64,000 bases of DNA from Lipingzhangella_A rawalii (lineage in GTDB: Bacteria; Actinomycetota; Actinomycetes; Streptosporangiales; Streptosporangiaceae). This document shows positions 18,379-27,929 of the stretch, in pieces. A model generated the notes under the pieces. The model had not been told where the DNA came from and did not search any database. It saw only the letters and a program-made list of their open reading frames with translations. A program made the translations under genes and the position numbers. Location: the NCBI RefSeq assembly GCF_031628175.1, contig NZ_JAVLVT010000002.1, positions 62,001 through 126,000 on the forward strand. Direction: 5' to 3'. Within the stretch, counting starts at the first letter, position 1. Each line of letters opens with the position of its first letter.

Positions 18379-20895
18379 TCAGGACTTCATTCGTGCGTTC
18401 TCCGGGTCGAACAGGGGCGTGCGTCCGGCCCGTGCTACCGAGACGGGGTAGTGGACGCCCATGTACTGCACGGACAGGCGGGTTCCTTCCACCGCATACT
18501 CCGACGGCAGGTAGGCCATCAGCAGGTAGGCCCCGAGTGTGGGCGCGGAGCCCGCGGTGGTGACGTAGGAGGGGCGGCCCTGGGCGTCCTCGAGTCGCTC
18601 CCCAGCCGGCGTCAGGATGGGCTCACCGCCCTGCGGGAACCGCCGCACCCCCTGCGGGTCGGTGTTCTCGTCCAGCGTGAGCGTGCACATCAGCGCCACC
18701 GGCTCGTGCTCGCGAGCCCGGAGGTAGGCTTCCTTACCGATGAAGTGTGCAGACTTCACCGAGGGCAGCGCCAGATCCGCCTCCACCGGCCCGTACTCGG
18801 AGTCCAGCTCGGCGCCCATCAGCCGGTAGCCCTTCTCCAGACGTCCGGTGCTGCCGTACACACCGATGCCCGCCGGCACCACCCCGAACGGCTGCCCGGC
18901 CTGCCACAGCGTGTCCCACAGTCGCGCGCCCTGCTCGAAGGGCGCGTGCAGTTCCCAACCGAGATCCCCCACGTAGGACAGCCGCAGCGCCAGCACCGGG
19001 ACACTGGCCACACTGATCCACCGGGCGGCACCGAACGGGAACCCCGCGTTGGACACGTCGTCCGCGGTGACCGAGGCGAGCAGGTCCCGGGCCCGCGGCC
19101 CCCACAGGCCGATCGTGCACACCGCGGAGGTAATGTCGGCGAGGGCGACCGAGCCGTCCGCGGGCAGGTGGCGGGTGAACCACATATGGTCCCGCGCGCC
19201 GTCCGCGCCACCGGTGATCACCCGGAAGTGGTCCCGGTCGAGCCGAACCACGGTGAGGTCGCTGCGGAACCCGCCGTTCGGTGCGAGCACCGGGGTATAG
19301 ATGAGCCGCCCCACCGGGCGGTCCACCTGCGCGACAACCATCCGCTGCATATAGTCGAGTGCGCCGGGACCCCAAACCTCGAACTGCGCGAAGGCGGTCA
19401 GATCGATCATGGCGACGCGTTGGCGCATCGCCAGATGCTCGGCATTGATGATCGGCGACCACCAGCGCGCATCCCACTCGTGCGGCCGGTCCTCAATCTG
19501 GCCGGCGAATTCCTCCAGCAGCGACCGGTTCGACTCGTACCACTGCGGACGCTCCCAGCCACCCACCTGGAAGAACCGCGCATCCAGCTTCGCCTCACGG
19601 GTGTAAAACGGGGAGAGCCGCTGGTCCCGGTCCGACTCCCACTGCTCCCGCGGATGCACGATCCCGTAGATCTTGTTGAATCCCTCCGCAGCGCGCTCCC
19701 GCACGTGGTGGCGGGTGCGCTGGCTCGGGTAGAACCGGGCGATATCCGCCCCGTGCAGGTCGATCTCGCTGGTGCCCTCGGTCATCCACTGCGCCAGGGC
19801 CCGGCCCACGCCGGGGCCTTCCTTGATCCAGACGGACGCGGCGGACCACAGACCGCGCACCTGCGGGGTCTCCCCCAGCAGCGGGCTGCCGTCCGGGGTG
19901 AGCGACAGCAGCCCGTTGATCGCGTGGCGGATGCCGGCCCCGGCTCTGGTGAGGATCTCTGGGAACAGCTCCAAGGCGTCCTGCATCTGCTGGTCGAAGT
20001 CGTCGGCGGTGAACGGCAGCTGTGTCGGGGACAGCTGGGCGGTCGCCGCAGAGGGGATGTCCTCGGGGTCGTGCAGGATCGGCCGGTGCGCGTACGAACC
20101 AATCTCCAGATCGGCGCCGCTCTGGCGTTCGTACATCAGTGTGTCCATATCGCGGATGATCGGGTAGGCGATCTCGCTGTTGGTGGCCGCGAGCTCCGGG
20201 ATCGGACCGACGTCGGCCATCTGGTGCACGCCAGGGGTGAGCGGGATGGTGGCGCCGGCCATCCGCGCGATCCGGGGGCTCCACACCCCGCAGGCCACCA
20301 CCACCGTGTCCGTTTCGATCTCCCCGCGGTCGGTGCGCACCGTCGACACGCGACCATCCACGGTCTCGATGCCCGTCACCTCGGTGTTCGGAACCACCGT
20401 GAGTGCGCCGGACGCGCCGGCCCGCTCCCGCATCAGCGTTCCGGTCCGCAGGGGATCGACGACGGCCACCGACGGGGTCCAGAACCCCGCCCGGACAATG
20501 CTCCGCTCGACGAAAGGCATCAGTTCGGTCGCCCGGTCCGCGCCGATCAGCTCCGCGTGTACTCCCCAGGAGATGGCGGAGGACATCCGCCGCCGCAGTT
20601 CCTCCACCCGCTGCTCGGTGCGCGCCACCTCGATCCCGCCACTGGTGGTGAGGGTGCCGAACTCCTCGTACTGGCGCATCGAGTCCAGCGTCAACCCGGT
20701 GATCTCTTTGGAATGGTCCACGGGGAAGATGAAGTTGGAGGCGTGCCCGGTGGAGCCGCCCGGGTCCGGCAGCGGCCCCTTGTCGAGCAGCACGATGGAG
20801 CGCCACCCCAGCTCTGCCGCGTGGTAGGCCACCGAGCTCCCGACAATCCCGGCACCAATAACGACGAGGTCGGCGCGATCCGGAGGGGTGCTCAT
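18379..20895 (-). CDS. FAD-dependent dimethylglycine/sarcosine dehydrogenase-like protein with GcvT domains
   Basis: An 838-aa protein with an N-terminal DAO domain (Rossmann motif VVIGAGIVGSSVAYHAAELG), a linker of FAO_M type, and C-terminal GcvT folate-binding domains (YVGDLGWELHAPFEQG). This layout is that of dimethylglycine or sarcosine dehydrogenases, which pass methyl-derived one-carbon units to tetrahydrofolate and electrons to ETF. The histidine used for covalent FAD in relatives is kept, but the usual WHAAG is GHASN here. ATG 20895 has GGAGG at good spacing; GTG 20907 overlaps that site. The adjoining etfB-etfA supports ETF as acceptor. The exact N-methyl substrate is uncertain. Confidence 0.88.
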   Translation of the reverse strand: MSTPPDRADLVVIGAGIVGSSVAYHAAELGWRSIVLLDKGPLPDPGGSTGHASNFIFPVDHSKEITGLTLDSMRQYEEFGTLTTSGGIEVARTEQRVEELRRRMSSAISWGVHAELIGADRATELMPFVERSIVRAGFWTPSVAVVDPLRTGTLMRERAGASGALTVVPNTEVTGIETVDGRVSTVRTDRGEIETDTVVVACGVWSPRIARMAGATIPLTPGVHQMADVGPIPELAATNSEIAYPIIRDMDTLMYERQSGADLEIGSYAHRPILHDPEDIPSAATAQLSPTQLPFTADDFDQQMQDALELFPEILTRAGAGIRHAINGLLSLTPDGSPLLGETPQVRGLWSAASVWIKEGPGVGRALAQWMTEGTSEIDLHGADIARFYPSQRTRHHVRERAAEGFNKIYGIVHPREQWESDRDQRLSPFYTREAKLDARFFQVGGWERPQWYESNRSLLEEFAGQIEDRPHEWDARWWSPIINAEHLAMRQRVAMIDLTAFAQFEVWGPGALDYMQRMVVAQVDRPVGRLIYTPVLAPNGGFRSDLTVVRLDRDHFRVITGGADGARDHMWFTRHLPADGSVALADITSAVCTIGLWGPRARDLLASVTADDVSNAGFPFGAARWISVASVPVLALRLSYVGDLGWELHAPFEQGARLWDTLWQAGQPFGVVPAGIGVYGSTGRLEKGYRLMGAELDSEYGPVEADLALPSVKSAHFIGKEAYLRAREHEPVALMCTLTLDENTDPQGVRRFPQGGEPILTPAGERLEDAQGRPSYVTTAGSAPTLGAYLLMAYLPSEYAVEGTRLSVQYMGVHYPVSVARAGRTPLFDPENARMKS

Positions 20896-21138
20896 AGCTA
20901 CCTCCACGAATGTGACGGGGCATGCTGCCGGGGCGAATGCGAATGTGCGACGCGGATCGCACCGCGGGGAGTATGACCTGGCACGCGCACCACACTCCCC
21001 ACCGCGAACCGCATTGGGTAGTCACCAGAATGCTGCCCGTTAACGCGTCGCCAACACCGGACGTGAGCCTCCTCTTCAGGCCGAGCTCAGCCCACGGGCA
21101 AGCACCTCCGGCCCCTGCTCCAGTACTCGAACTCGGGC

Positions 21139-22476
21139 TCAGACCATGGAACGCGGCACCGGCTCCGTCCGACCTGCGCGCGGCGGCGCCCCAGGCTGCG
21201 AGGCGGGGGATGAAGGCGCTACCGGCGGGTGGGCTCCACCCGCCGGGCGGTGCAGGATCGGCGTCTGGATCAGGCTGGGCACCGGCAGGAACGCGACGGT
21301 GACCAGCACGATGACCATGCCGACGCTCTGGATCGCCGTCTGGAGGGACCCGGCCAGGGACAGGAGGCCAACCGCCAGCGCGGGAATCCCGGCACCCGCG
21401 TAGAACCCGAGGTACAGAGCGGCGGACACGCCCGCGCGGTATCGGTGTGGGGCGCGAATGTCGATCTCCCGGGCAGCCCCCCAATACCCGAGGCCATGCC
21501 CGCAGCCACACACGACGGCCGCGATCGCCAGCACCGCCAGGGAGCCACCGTCGGCGAATAGCGGAAGATAGGAACTGACCAGGAGGGTCATCCCGATCGC
21601 CAGTCCAGTCAGTCCCAGAGTCTGTGCCGCGCGGGGAGCCAGCCGGGGCGCGACGAACTGGCTCAGCGCCGAGCAGAACAACACCGCGCCCACCACCGCG
21701 CCGGAGAGCGCATAGTTCGGTGTGTCGGTACTGGATTCGGCCACCGACGGCAGCAGGGCCAGGAAGACCCCCACCACGGCCCAGCCGAGGAAACCACCGA
21801 CCGCGGCCACCGCGAAGACCACCCGTACCGGCCTCGGGACCGTGGGCCGGGTGGGGCGCCACACCCGTCGGGCGGGCAGCATCGACCCGCGCAGGGACAG
21901 GGCCAGGAGGCCGGCGCCACCCAGCAGGGCCAGCATCACCCCGAACGGCAGCGTGGTGGGCTGGGGCAGGTACTGGGCGAGGACTCCTGCCAGCAGTGGA
22001 CCCGCACCACTACCGACGACGAAGGCCACGGTCGCGAGGGTGGATCCGCGGGCGGGGTGGCACGCGGGTGCGGACTCCACCATGGCCGCGATTCCGGCCC
22101 CGGTACCCATGCCCAGGCCGACGCCCACCAGTACGCGCCCCAGGAACAGGGCGGAGACGTCCCCACCGACCGCGAAAACGGCGGTTCCCCCGAACGCGCA
22201 GGTCAGGCTGGCCAGGAGGACGGGTTTGCGTCCCAGGGCGTCGCCGGCGGGGCCGAACAGCAGCAGCGACGGTACGGCCGTCGCAGCGAAGGTCGCATAC
22301 AGCACGGTCATGGTCAGTGCGGAGATGCCCAGCACCTGCTGGTAGGTGGGATACAGCGGGCTGGCCATGTTGGCCGCGGCGGACAGTACGGCCAGGGCGA
22401 CACCAGCCACCGTCATCTGCCATCCGGGACGATGGAACCAGGAGACGTCGTGCGGACGCTGACCCTTGTTGCGCAT
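21139..22476 (-). CDS. MFS transporter (DHA1-like)
   Basis: A 445-aa major facilitator with about 12 hydrophobic segments. PLYPTYQQVLGIS near the first helix, GPAGDALGRKPVLL as motif A and GRVLVGVGLGMGTG are visible. Starts further upstream would run into the divergent lysR gene, and ATG 22476 begins at the expected residue before the first helix. The C-terminal 40 residues are Pro/Ala-rich and cytoplasmic. The divergent LysR-type gene is the probable regulator; the substrate is unknown. Confidence 0.87.
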   Translation of the reverse strand: MRNKGQRPHDVSWFHRPGWQMTVAGVALAVLSAAANMASPLYPTYQQVLGISALTMTVLYATFAATAVPSLLLFGPAGDALGRKPVLLASLTCAFGGTAVFAVGGDVSALFLGRVLVGVGLGMGTGAGIAAMVESAPACHPARGSTLATVAFVVGSGAGPLLAGVLAQYLPQPTTLPFGVMLALLGGAGLLALSLRGSMLPARRVWRPTRPTVPRPVRVVFAVAAVGGFLGWAVVGVFLALLPSVAESSTDTPNYALSGAVVGAVLFCSALSQFVAPRLAPRAAQTLGLTGLAIGMTLLVSSYLPLFADGGSLAVLAIAAVVCGCGHGLGYWGAAREIDIRAPHRYRAGVSAALYLGFYAGAGIPALAVGLLSLAGSLQTAIQSVGMVIVLVTVAFLPVPSLIQTPILHRPAGGAHPPVAPSSPASQPGAPPRAGRTEPVPRSMV

Positions 22477-22504
22477 GGCTCCAGCATGCGGCGACGAAAC
22501 CGTG

Positions 22505-22531
22505 TTTGAATAGCACACGTTATTGAACAAA
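22505..22531. promoter_or_regulatory. Possible LysR-binding dyad in divergent promoter region
   Basis: An AT-rich patch in the 73-base gap between the MFS and lysR genes has AATA at 22509-22512 and TATT at 22521-22524 within a looser dyad (TTTGAATA and TATTGAACAAA). LysR regulators often bind such a shared site. There is no closer match to the T-N11-A box. Confidence 0.35.
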
Positions 22532-22549
22532 TTCGTTCGGTGGTGCCAC

Positions 22550-23461
22550 ATGATTGACCATCGGCTACAGATGCTGCGCATGATCGGCCACCACGGCACA
22601 GTCACCGCGGCGGCCCAGGCGCTGAACTACACCCCGTCCACGGTGTCCCAGCAGATCAAGCAGCTCTCCCGCGAGCTGGGGGTGCCGCTACTCACCCACC
22701 ATGGCCGCGAAATCCGGCTCACCCCGGCTGCCCGAACCCTGCTCCGACATGCCGACACGCTCTTCGCCCAGTGGGAACAGGCCCGCGCCGAGCTCGACAC
22801 GCACACCGACGAAATCACCGGCACTCTCGGCCTCTGCGGTTTCTCCACAGCCGCCAGCGCACTCCTCCCCCCGACCATGGCGGCTCTCGGCGAGAGGTAC
22901 CCCCGACTGCACACCCGTGTCATCGAAGCCGAACCCACCGAATGCTACGACCTGGTGCTGTCCTCGACCGCGGACCTGGCCGTGGTGGTGGTGACCCCAA
23001 CCACCCCGCCCCTGTCCGATCCACGCTTCGACCAGCGCCACCTCATCGACGACCCTCTCGACCTGCTGGTCCCCCTGGACCACGCCCTGGCCGGACGCTC
23101 CGAGGTGGCTCTCGCCGAGGCCGCCACCGAACCCTGGATCGTCGCCCGGCCCGGCACCACCTACCACCAGCTGGTCATGACCGCCTGCGCCAGCGCCGGC
23201 TTCACCCCACACATCGTGCACGACGCCAACGAGTGGGAGACGGGGACCGCACTGGTGGCACGGGGATTCGGGGTCTGCCTGGTGTCCCGCCTGGCCCGCT
23301 GGTCGGACCATCATCCCGTGGTGCGGATCCCCCTACGCGGCGACCCCACCCCCACCCGCAGAGTCCTGGCCGTCACCAGCGCCGGCGCCGCAACCCGCCG
23401 TCCCCTCGCCTACGCCCTAGAGGTACTCGCCGACACCGCGGACACGGTGATCACCGCCTGA
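22550..23461 (+). CDS. LysR-family transcriptional regulator
   Basis: A 303-aa LysR-type regulator. The N-terminal winged helix is clear (GHHGTVTAAAQALNYTPSTV, then SQQIKQLSRELGVPLL) and the C-terminal part is a periplasmic-binding-protein-like effector domain. ATG 22550 is preferred to TTG 22523, which would add nine unusual residues and overlap the promoter gap. Divergent orientation suggests control of the MFS gene at 21139-22476. Confidence 0.9.
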   Translation: MIDHRLQMLRMIGHHGTVTAAAQALNYTPSTVSQQIKQLSRELGVPLLTHHGREIRLTPAARTLLRHADTLFAQWEQARAELDTHTDEITGTLGLCGFSTAASALLPPTMAALGERYPRLHTRVIEAEPTECYDLVLSSTADLAVVVVTPTTPPLSDPRFDQRHLIDDPLDLLVPLDHALAGRSEVALAEAATEPWIVARPGTTYHQLVMTACASAGFTPHIVHDANEWETGTALVARGFGVCLVSRLARWSDHHPVVRIPLRGDPTPTRRVLAVTSAGAATRRPLAYALEVLADTADTVITA

Positions 23462-23786
23462 CCGGGCCACGCCAACCACCCGCAGCCCCAAACAGCCCGG
23501 CACCGCCCACTCCCCGACGACACTGCGAGGCAGACAGAAGTTGGGCGGCGCTGGCACCGCGGGGCCATCCCCAGATGATGGCGGCCGCGAAACGCGGAAG
23601 GACGCTTGGGGACGGAGGATAGGGAAAGACCGACCCCACGGCCAGGCCATGCCCCCAGGCCTCGGATCCGCACCCCGGCTGGACACCGCGGCACGCGTCA
23701 CGGTAAGACATCCCTACACGTTCCCACCCACACCCAAAACCACGAAGAGTAGCAATCCAGATACAGACCTTCCCGCGAACCCCCAA
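23462..23786. other. Intergenic region before CRISPR array 2
   Basis: No gene is supported. At about 23558-23580 a CATCTGGGG...GGCCCC-type palindrome on the minus strand weakly resembles dispersed copies A and B. From about 23730 the sequence becomes A/C-rich and leads into the array 2 leader. Confidence 0.45.
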
Positions 23787-23836
23787 CACCCAGTCACAAA
23801 ACCATAACGCGCCCTGAACGGTGCAGGCCATCTGGT
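23787..23836 (+). promoter_or_regulatory. CRISPR array 2 leader, proximal conserved part
   Basis: It matches the array 1 leader at most positions, with GTCACAAA, CATAACGCG, CCTGAAC, GCAGG and ATCTGGT in the same order and spacing. Confidence 0.8.
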
Positions 23837-24413
23837 GTGCGCCCCACGCGAGTGGGGATGGACCTCGAGATTGCCGATATGGCCGGGATTGAGCCGCGTG
23901 CGCCCCACGCGAGTGGGGATGGACCGGTCACGGGAATCTCTTTCCATATCGATATTAAGTGCGCCCCACGCGAGTGGGGATGGACCGCTCTATAACTACT
24001 CCATCTTGGTCCCGGGTCAGTGCGCCCCACGCGAGTGGGGATGGACCGGACGCCCGGCGAGTCGACCGATGATGAAGCAGGTGCGCCCCACGCGAGTGGG
24101 GATGGACCTTCTCGATTCTGCGGCGACGGCTGCGAGCCCTCGTGCGCCCCACGCGAGTGGGGATGGACCGTGCCATGAGCGCGTCCAGGAGCAGGTTATG
24201 GCGTGCGCCCCACGCGAGTGGGGATGGACCGCTGGATGTGGAGGGCTGACATATGTCGATGCAGTGCGCCCCACGCGAGTGGGGATGGACCGCTGGCCCT
24301 GGAGCGCGTCGCCGAGATCATCGGGTGCGCCCCACGCGAGTGGGGATGGACCGGAGGCAGCAGTAGCGAGTGGCACACAACCGCTGTGCGCCCAACGCGA
24401 ATAGGGACAGATC
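23837..24413 (+). CRISPR. CRISPR array 2, type I-E, 10 repeats and 9 spacers
   Basis: Repeats start every 61 bases from 23837 to 24386 with 28-base repeats (GTGCG 5' end, hairpin CCCCACGCGAGTGGGG) and 33-base spacers. The last repeat (24386-24413) is strongly degenerate in its second half (CCCAACGCGAATAGGG, then ACAGATC), marking the old, leader-distal end. It lies upstream of cas3 on the same strand. Spacer 5 (24109-24141) is a diverged relative of array 3 spacer 2. Confidence 0.98.
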
Positions 24414-24992
24414 GCAGATGACGGCGAACACCTGACGCCGCCAAGACACACCCCAGCCGCAACCCCACCGCCGCCACCACCACGACCCGCTGGCCGTCGT
24501 GCGGGGGAGCGCCCCCAGGGCGCGACGCCGCCGGCGGCCAACACCCACCGGAATACAGGAGAAACCCGCACCCCGGATACCTCAGAAGATAAAGCGCTGA
24601 CAACCGCGCTCAACCACCCGCACCATCTCGGCCACCACCGACGTCGGGCACCGGGGCACCCTCCGCCACACGACCGCCAACGGAGGGCGGCTGCGGTAGT
24701 CGTGAGACGCCCCCTCAGCAAAGAGGAACACCTCCACACCACGACCACCGGACAGTGAAAACCACACCACACCCCTGAAGTTCCACGCCCCCACGCACGC
24801 GGGTTTGAATAGTTTGGCGCCGGCCGGTGTGGCGCGGTGAGCAGGCGCGGTACACCTCATGGCCCGGGGCTGACGACACCTGCCGGTGTTCCGAGTCACC
24901 GCCGGGGCTGGAGGCTCGTGATGTTCCGGAATCCGGGGACCGAGTGGCGTTAGGGTTCCTCCACAGAATCCCCCGCGCGGAAAGGAATCCCC
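24414..24992. other. CRISPR array 2 trailer and cas3 upstream region
   Basis: The first bases (GCAGATGACGGCGA) match the array 3 trailer and the orphan trailer at 38463. At 24534-24585, read on the minus strand, CTGAGGTATCCGGGG and TTCCGGTGGGTGTTGGCC match 35567-35618. A 62-codon minus-strand frame (24582-24770) ends in this element but is unconvincing. Around 24810 an AT-richer patch (GTTTGAATAGTTTGG) may hold the cas promoter. Confidence 0.55.
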
Positions 24993-27785
24993 GTGCACGC
25001 GAGCGATCCCCCCGCCCCGCCACCACTTCCGGACTCTGGCCTGTGGGCGAAGTCGGCCGGCCTGCCGGACGGTGTGCGCTACCCGCTCGTCTGCCATCTG
25101 CTGGACGCCGCCGCTGCCGCGGAGGCGCTGTGGCGGGACCACCTCTCCCCCGGCCTGCGCGAAACCATCGCGGCGGGATTGGACACCACTGTGGAGCACG
25201 CCGGCCGGCTGGTCGCGCTCTGGGCTGGGCTGCACGACATCGGCAAGGCGATGCACTGCTTCCAGGCCCGGGACCCCACCGCCCCGCTGCGGGACTATCC
25301 GACCGCCGGCATGGACATCCGCCATGACAGGGCGGCCAGCGAGTGGCTGCGCTTCGCCCTGCCCGAACTTGGCTACCCGGATGCGGAAGAACAGCTGGTC
25401 ACCGGGATGGTCGCCCAACTCCTCGGGGGGCACCACGGCTCGTTCTTTCCACATGCCGACGCGCGCTCCGCCCAGAGGCTGGGCTATGCCGACGACGCCT
25501 GGGAACGGGAACGGCGCCGCCACCTCACTACTGTCCACCAGCTTCTCGGTGCCCCAGCCCCGCCCGAACGCCTGCCCGGAACCACGGCCACGCTCGTGTG
25601 CGGCCTGGTGATCCAGGCGGACTGGCTGGTCAGCCAGCTGAGTTTCGTCGGCCGGCAGCTCAACGCCGGCATCCCCCACACGCACGCTGATCTGGAGTGT
25701 CATCTGGGCCGTTCCCGCGCCTCCGCTCCGCGGCTGCTGCATGAGGCTGGGCTGACCCGCCCGGCCACCCGCTCCGGAACCTTCGCCGACGCCTTCCCGC
25801 ACATCGAGAAACCCAACGGGCTCCAGCGCTCGCTGAGCACCCATCTGCCGGAACTCTGCACCGGTCCCGGCCTGCTGCTGGTGCAGGCCCCCACTGGTGA
25901 GGGCAAGACCGAGATCGCCCTGCATGCTGCCGAGATCATGGGGGGCGCCTCCGGTCGCGACGGGCTCTACGTCGCGCTGCCCACGATGGCCACGGCTGAC
26001 CAGATGTACCGCCGGGTGCGCAGCTACCTGGACCAGCGCCTGGACGAGCGGTCCTCGATGACGCTGCTCCACGGCATGGCCTGGCTGAACCCCGAATACC
26101 AGCCCGAACACGCCGACGAGTCACCGATCCCGACAACCGGGCACGACTCCAGTGAGATCAGCCGCCTGGTGGAAGCCAGCGAGTGGCTGCTGGGCCGGAA
26201 GCGGGGCCTGCTCGCGGACTTCGCCGTGGGCACCATCGACCAGGCGCTGATGGCGGCGCTACGCGGCCGGCACAACGTGGTGCGCATGCTCGGGCTCGCC
26301 GGGAAAACCGTGCTCATTGACGAGGTGCACGCCGCGGATGCCTACATGCTCGCGCTACTCACGCGGCTACTGGCCTGGCTTGGGCGGCTGCACGTTCCGG
26401 TGGTGTTGCTTTCGGCCACGCTGCACCACAGCACCGCGCACACCCTCATCGAGGCCTACCTCAAGGGAGCGGGGCGTCGCCGCCGCGGCTCCACCCCCAT
26501 CCCCGCGGTGGGCTATCCCGGTTGGGCCTACGCCAGCGCCGAGGAGCCTCATCCGGTGACGGTGAATCCGGAGCCGTTGGCCACCACCGAACGTCAACCG
26601 CTGGCCGTGTCTACCCACGAGATCCCACTGACCGGTGACGATACGACCGCGCACGACCAGGCTGTGCGCGCGGAGCTGGCCGGTCTCGTGACGCACGGCG
26701 GGTGTGCGGCGGTGATTCGCACCACCGTGGCCGAGGCGCAGCACACCTTCCGCCAGCTGGCGGGCTGGACCGCCGAGCAGGCCCACGCGGCCGGGACCGA
26801 GCCCCCGGAAATGTTCCTGCTGCATGCGCGGTTCCCGGCCCACCAGCGAGAGGAGATCACCGAGGAGGTCATGCGCCGCTTCGGGTTGGACGGGGCGCGG
26901 GCGGGGCAGCGCCCCCGGGCAGCGATCCTGGTGGCAACCGCGATCATCGAGCAGAGCATCGACATCGATGTTGACGTGATGGTCAGTGACCTCGCCCCGA
27001 TGCACCTGCTGGTGCAACGTGCGGGCCGGTGCTGGCGCCACGCGCACCGCGGTGTCATACCCCGGCCAAGTTGGGCATCCGGGCCGCGGCTGGCCGTGCT
27101 CGCCCCCGAGCAGCCGAATGCCGAGGAGGCGCTTCCCCGCGGGTGGCGGTTCATCTACCACCCGTCGCTGCTGCTGCGCACCCACAACCTGCTGCGACGG
27201 TGGACCGGACGGCCGATGCGTGTCCCTGAGGACGTGCAGGAGCTTGTGGACGGCCTGATCGACGACGAGGACCTCAACCCGGATCGCCCCGACCAGGATC
27301 TGGACCGGTGGGCCAGCGACCTTGCGCACCGCCAGCTCGGCGACAATGTTGCGATTCCGGCGCCGGGCAGTGCGCAACGGGACCTGCTGCGCCTCACCGA
27401 CCACGACCTCAGTGAGGAGCAGGTGGCCACCCGGTTCGGCGCCGACACCACCCGCGTGGTCTGCTGCTACGCCGACACCACCGGCCGACTGTGGCTGGAT
27501 GCGGAGCTGGCCACGGCGCTACCCACGGTCGGCGATCTGGCCAGCGGGGCGTTCAGCAGCGCCCAGGTGCGCACGGTGCTACGGCGTAGCCTGCCCGTTC
27601 CCGGCGTGTGGCTCCAGGGGTACGAGGAACGGACCGCACCGCCCGAGGCGTGGCGGGGCGCCACCCACCTGCGCGACGTGCGGCTGGTGGTGCACCAGGT
27701 CAGGGACGACGGCAGCGTGCACGGTCCCACGCTGGGTGGGCGGTGCCTGCACCTGGATGCGCGGGTGGGGTTGGTTGTGGCGTGA
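24993..27785 (+). CDS. cas3: Cas3, type I-E CRISPR nuclease-helicase
   Basis: Full-length 930-aa Cas3 with an N-terminal HD nuclease and SF2 helicase; Cascade recruits it to unwind and degrade target DNA. HD residues are visible at H35, H81-D82, H147-H148 and D210. Helicase motifs include Walker A APTGEGKTE (299-307), DEVH (443-446), LSATL, and the motif VI-like QRAGRCWRH near 673. GTG 24993 follows a GGAAAGGAA ribosome site. It is the first gene of the operon, 144 bases before cas8e. All catalytic motifs are intact. Confidence 0.97.
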   Translation: MHASDPPAPPPLPDSGLWAKSAGLPDGVRYPLVCHLLDAAAAAEALWRDHLSPGLRETIAAGLDTTVEHAGRLVALWAGLHDIGKAMHCFQARDPTAPLRDYPTAGMDIRHDRAASEWLRFALPELGYPDAEEQLVTGMVAQLLGGHHGSFFPHADARSAQRLGYADDAWERERRRHLTTVHQLLGAPAPPERLPGTTATLVCGLVIQADWLVSQLSFVGRQLNAGIPHTHADLECHLGRSRASAPRLLHEAGLTRPATRSGTFADAFPHIEKPNGLQRSLSTHLPELCTGPGLLLVQAPTGEGKTEIALHAAEIMGGASGRDGLYVALPTMATADQMYRRVRSYLDQRLDERSSMTLLHGMAWLNPEYQPEHADESPIPTTGHDSSEISRLVEASEWLLGRKRGLLADFAVGTIDQALMAALRGRHNVVRMLGLAGKTVLIDEVHAADAYMLALLTRLLAWLGRLHVPVVLLSATLHHSTAHTLIEAYLKGAGRRRRGSTPIPAVGYPGWAYASAEEPHPVTVNPEPLATTERQPLAVSTHEIPLTGDDTTAHDQAVRAELAGLVTHGGCAAVIRTTVAEAQHTFRQLAGWTAEQAHAAGTEPPEMFLLHARFPAHQREEITEEVMRRFGLDGARAGQRPRAAILVATAIIEQSIDIDVDVMVSDLAPMHLLVQRAGRCWRHAHRGVIPRPSWASGPRLAVLAPEQPNAEEALPRGWRFIYHPSLLLRTHNLLRRWTGRPMRVPEDVQELVDGLIDDEDLNPDRPDQDLDRWASDLAHRQLGDNVAIPAPGSAQRDLLRLTDHDLSEEQVATRFGADTTRVVCCYADTTGRLWLDAELATALPTVGDLASGAFSSAQVRTVLRRSLPVPGVWLQGYEERTAPPEAWRGATHLRDVRLVVHQVRDDGSVHGPTLGGRCLHLDARVGLVVA

Positions 27786-27929
27786 CGCGTGCTGGGGGTG
27801 TGCACCCCGCCAGCTCTGGCCGGATGCGGCCACGTCCGGTCAGATTTCCCGATTCTTCCGCGATTGTCGTCACCGACCGTTACTGTCGGCCCTCTCCGTA
27901 TTTTCTCGATCGAACGGAGTCACCCGCCA

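Noticed and set aside
18178..20976. 932-codon frame antisense to the dehydrogenase-like gene and etfB
   Set aside because: It has shadow-type composition and crosses two genes with intact family motifs on the other strand.
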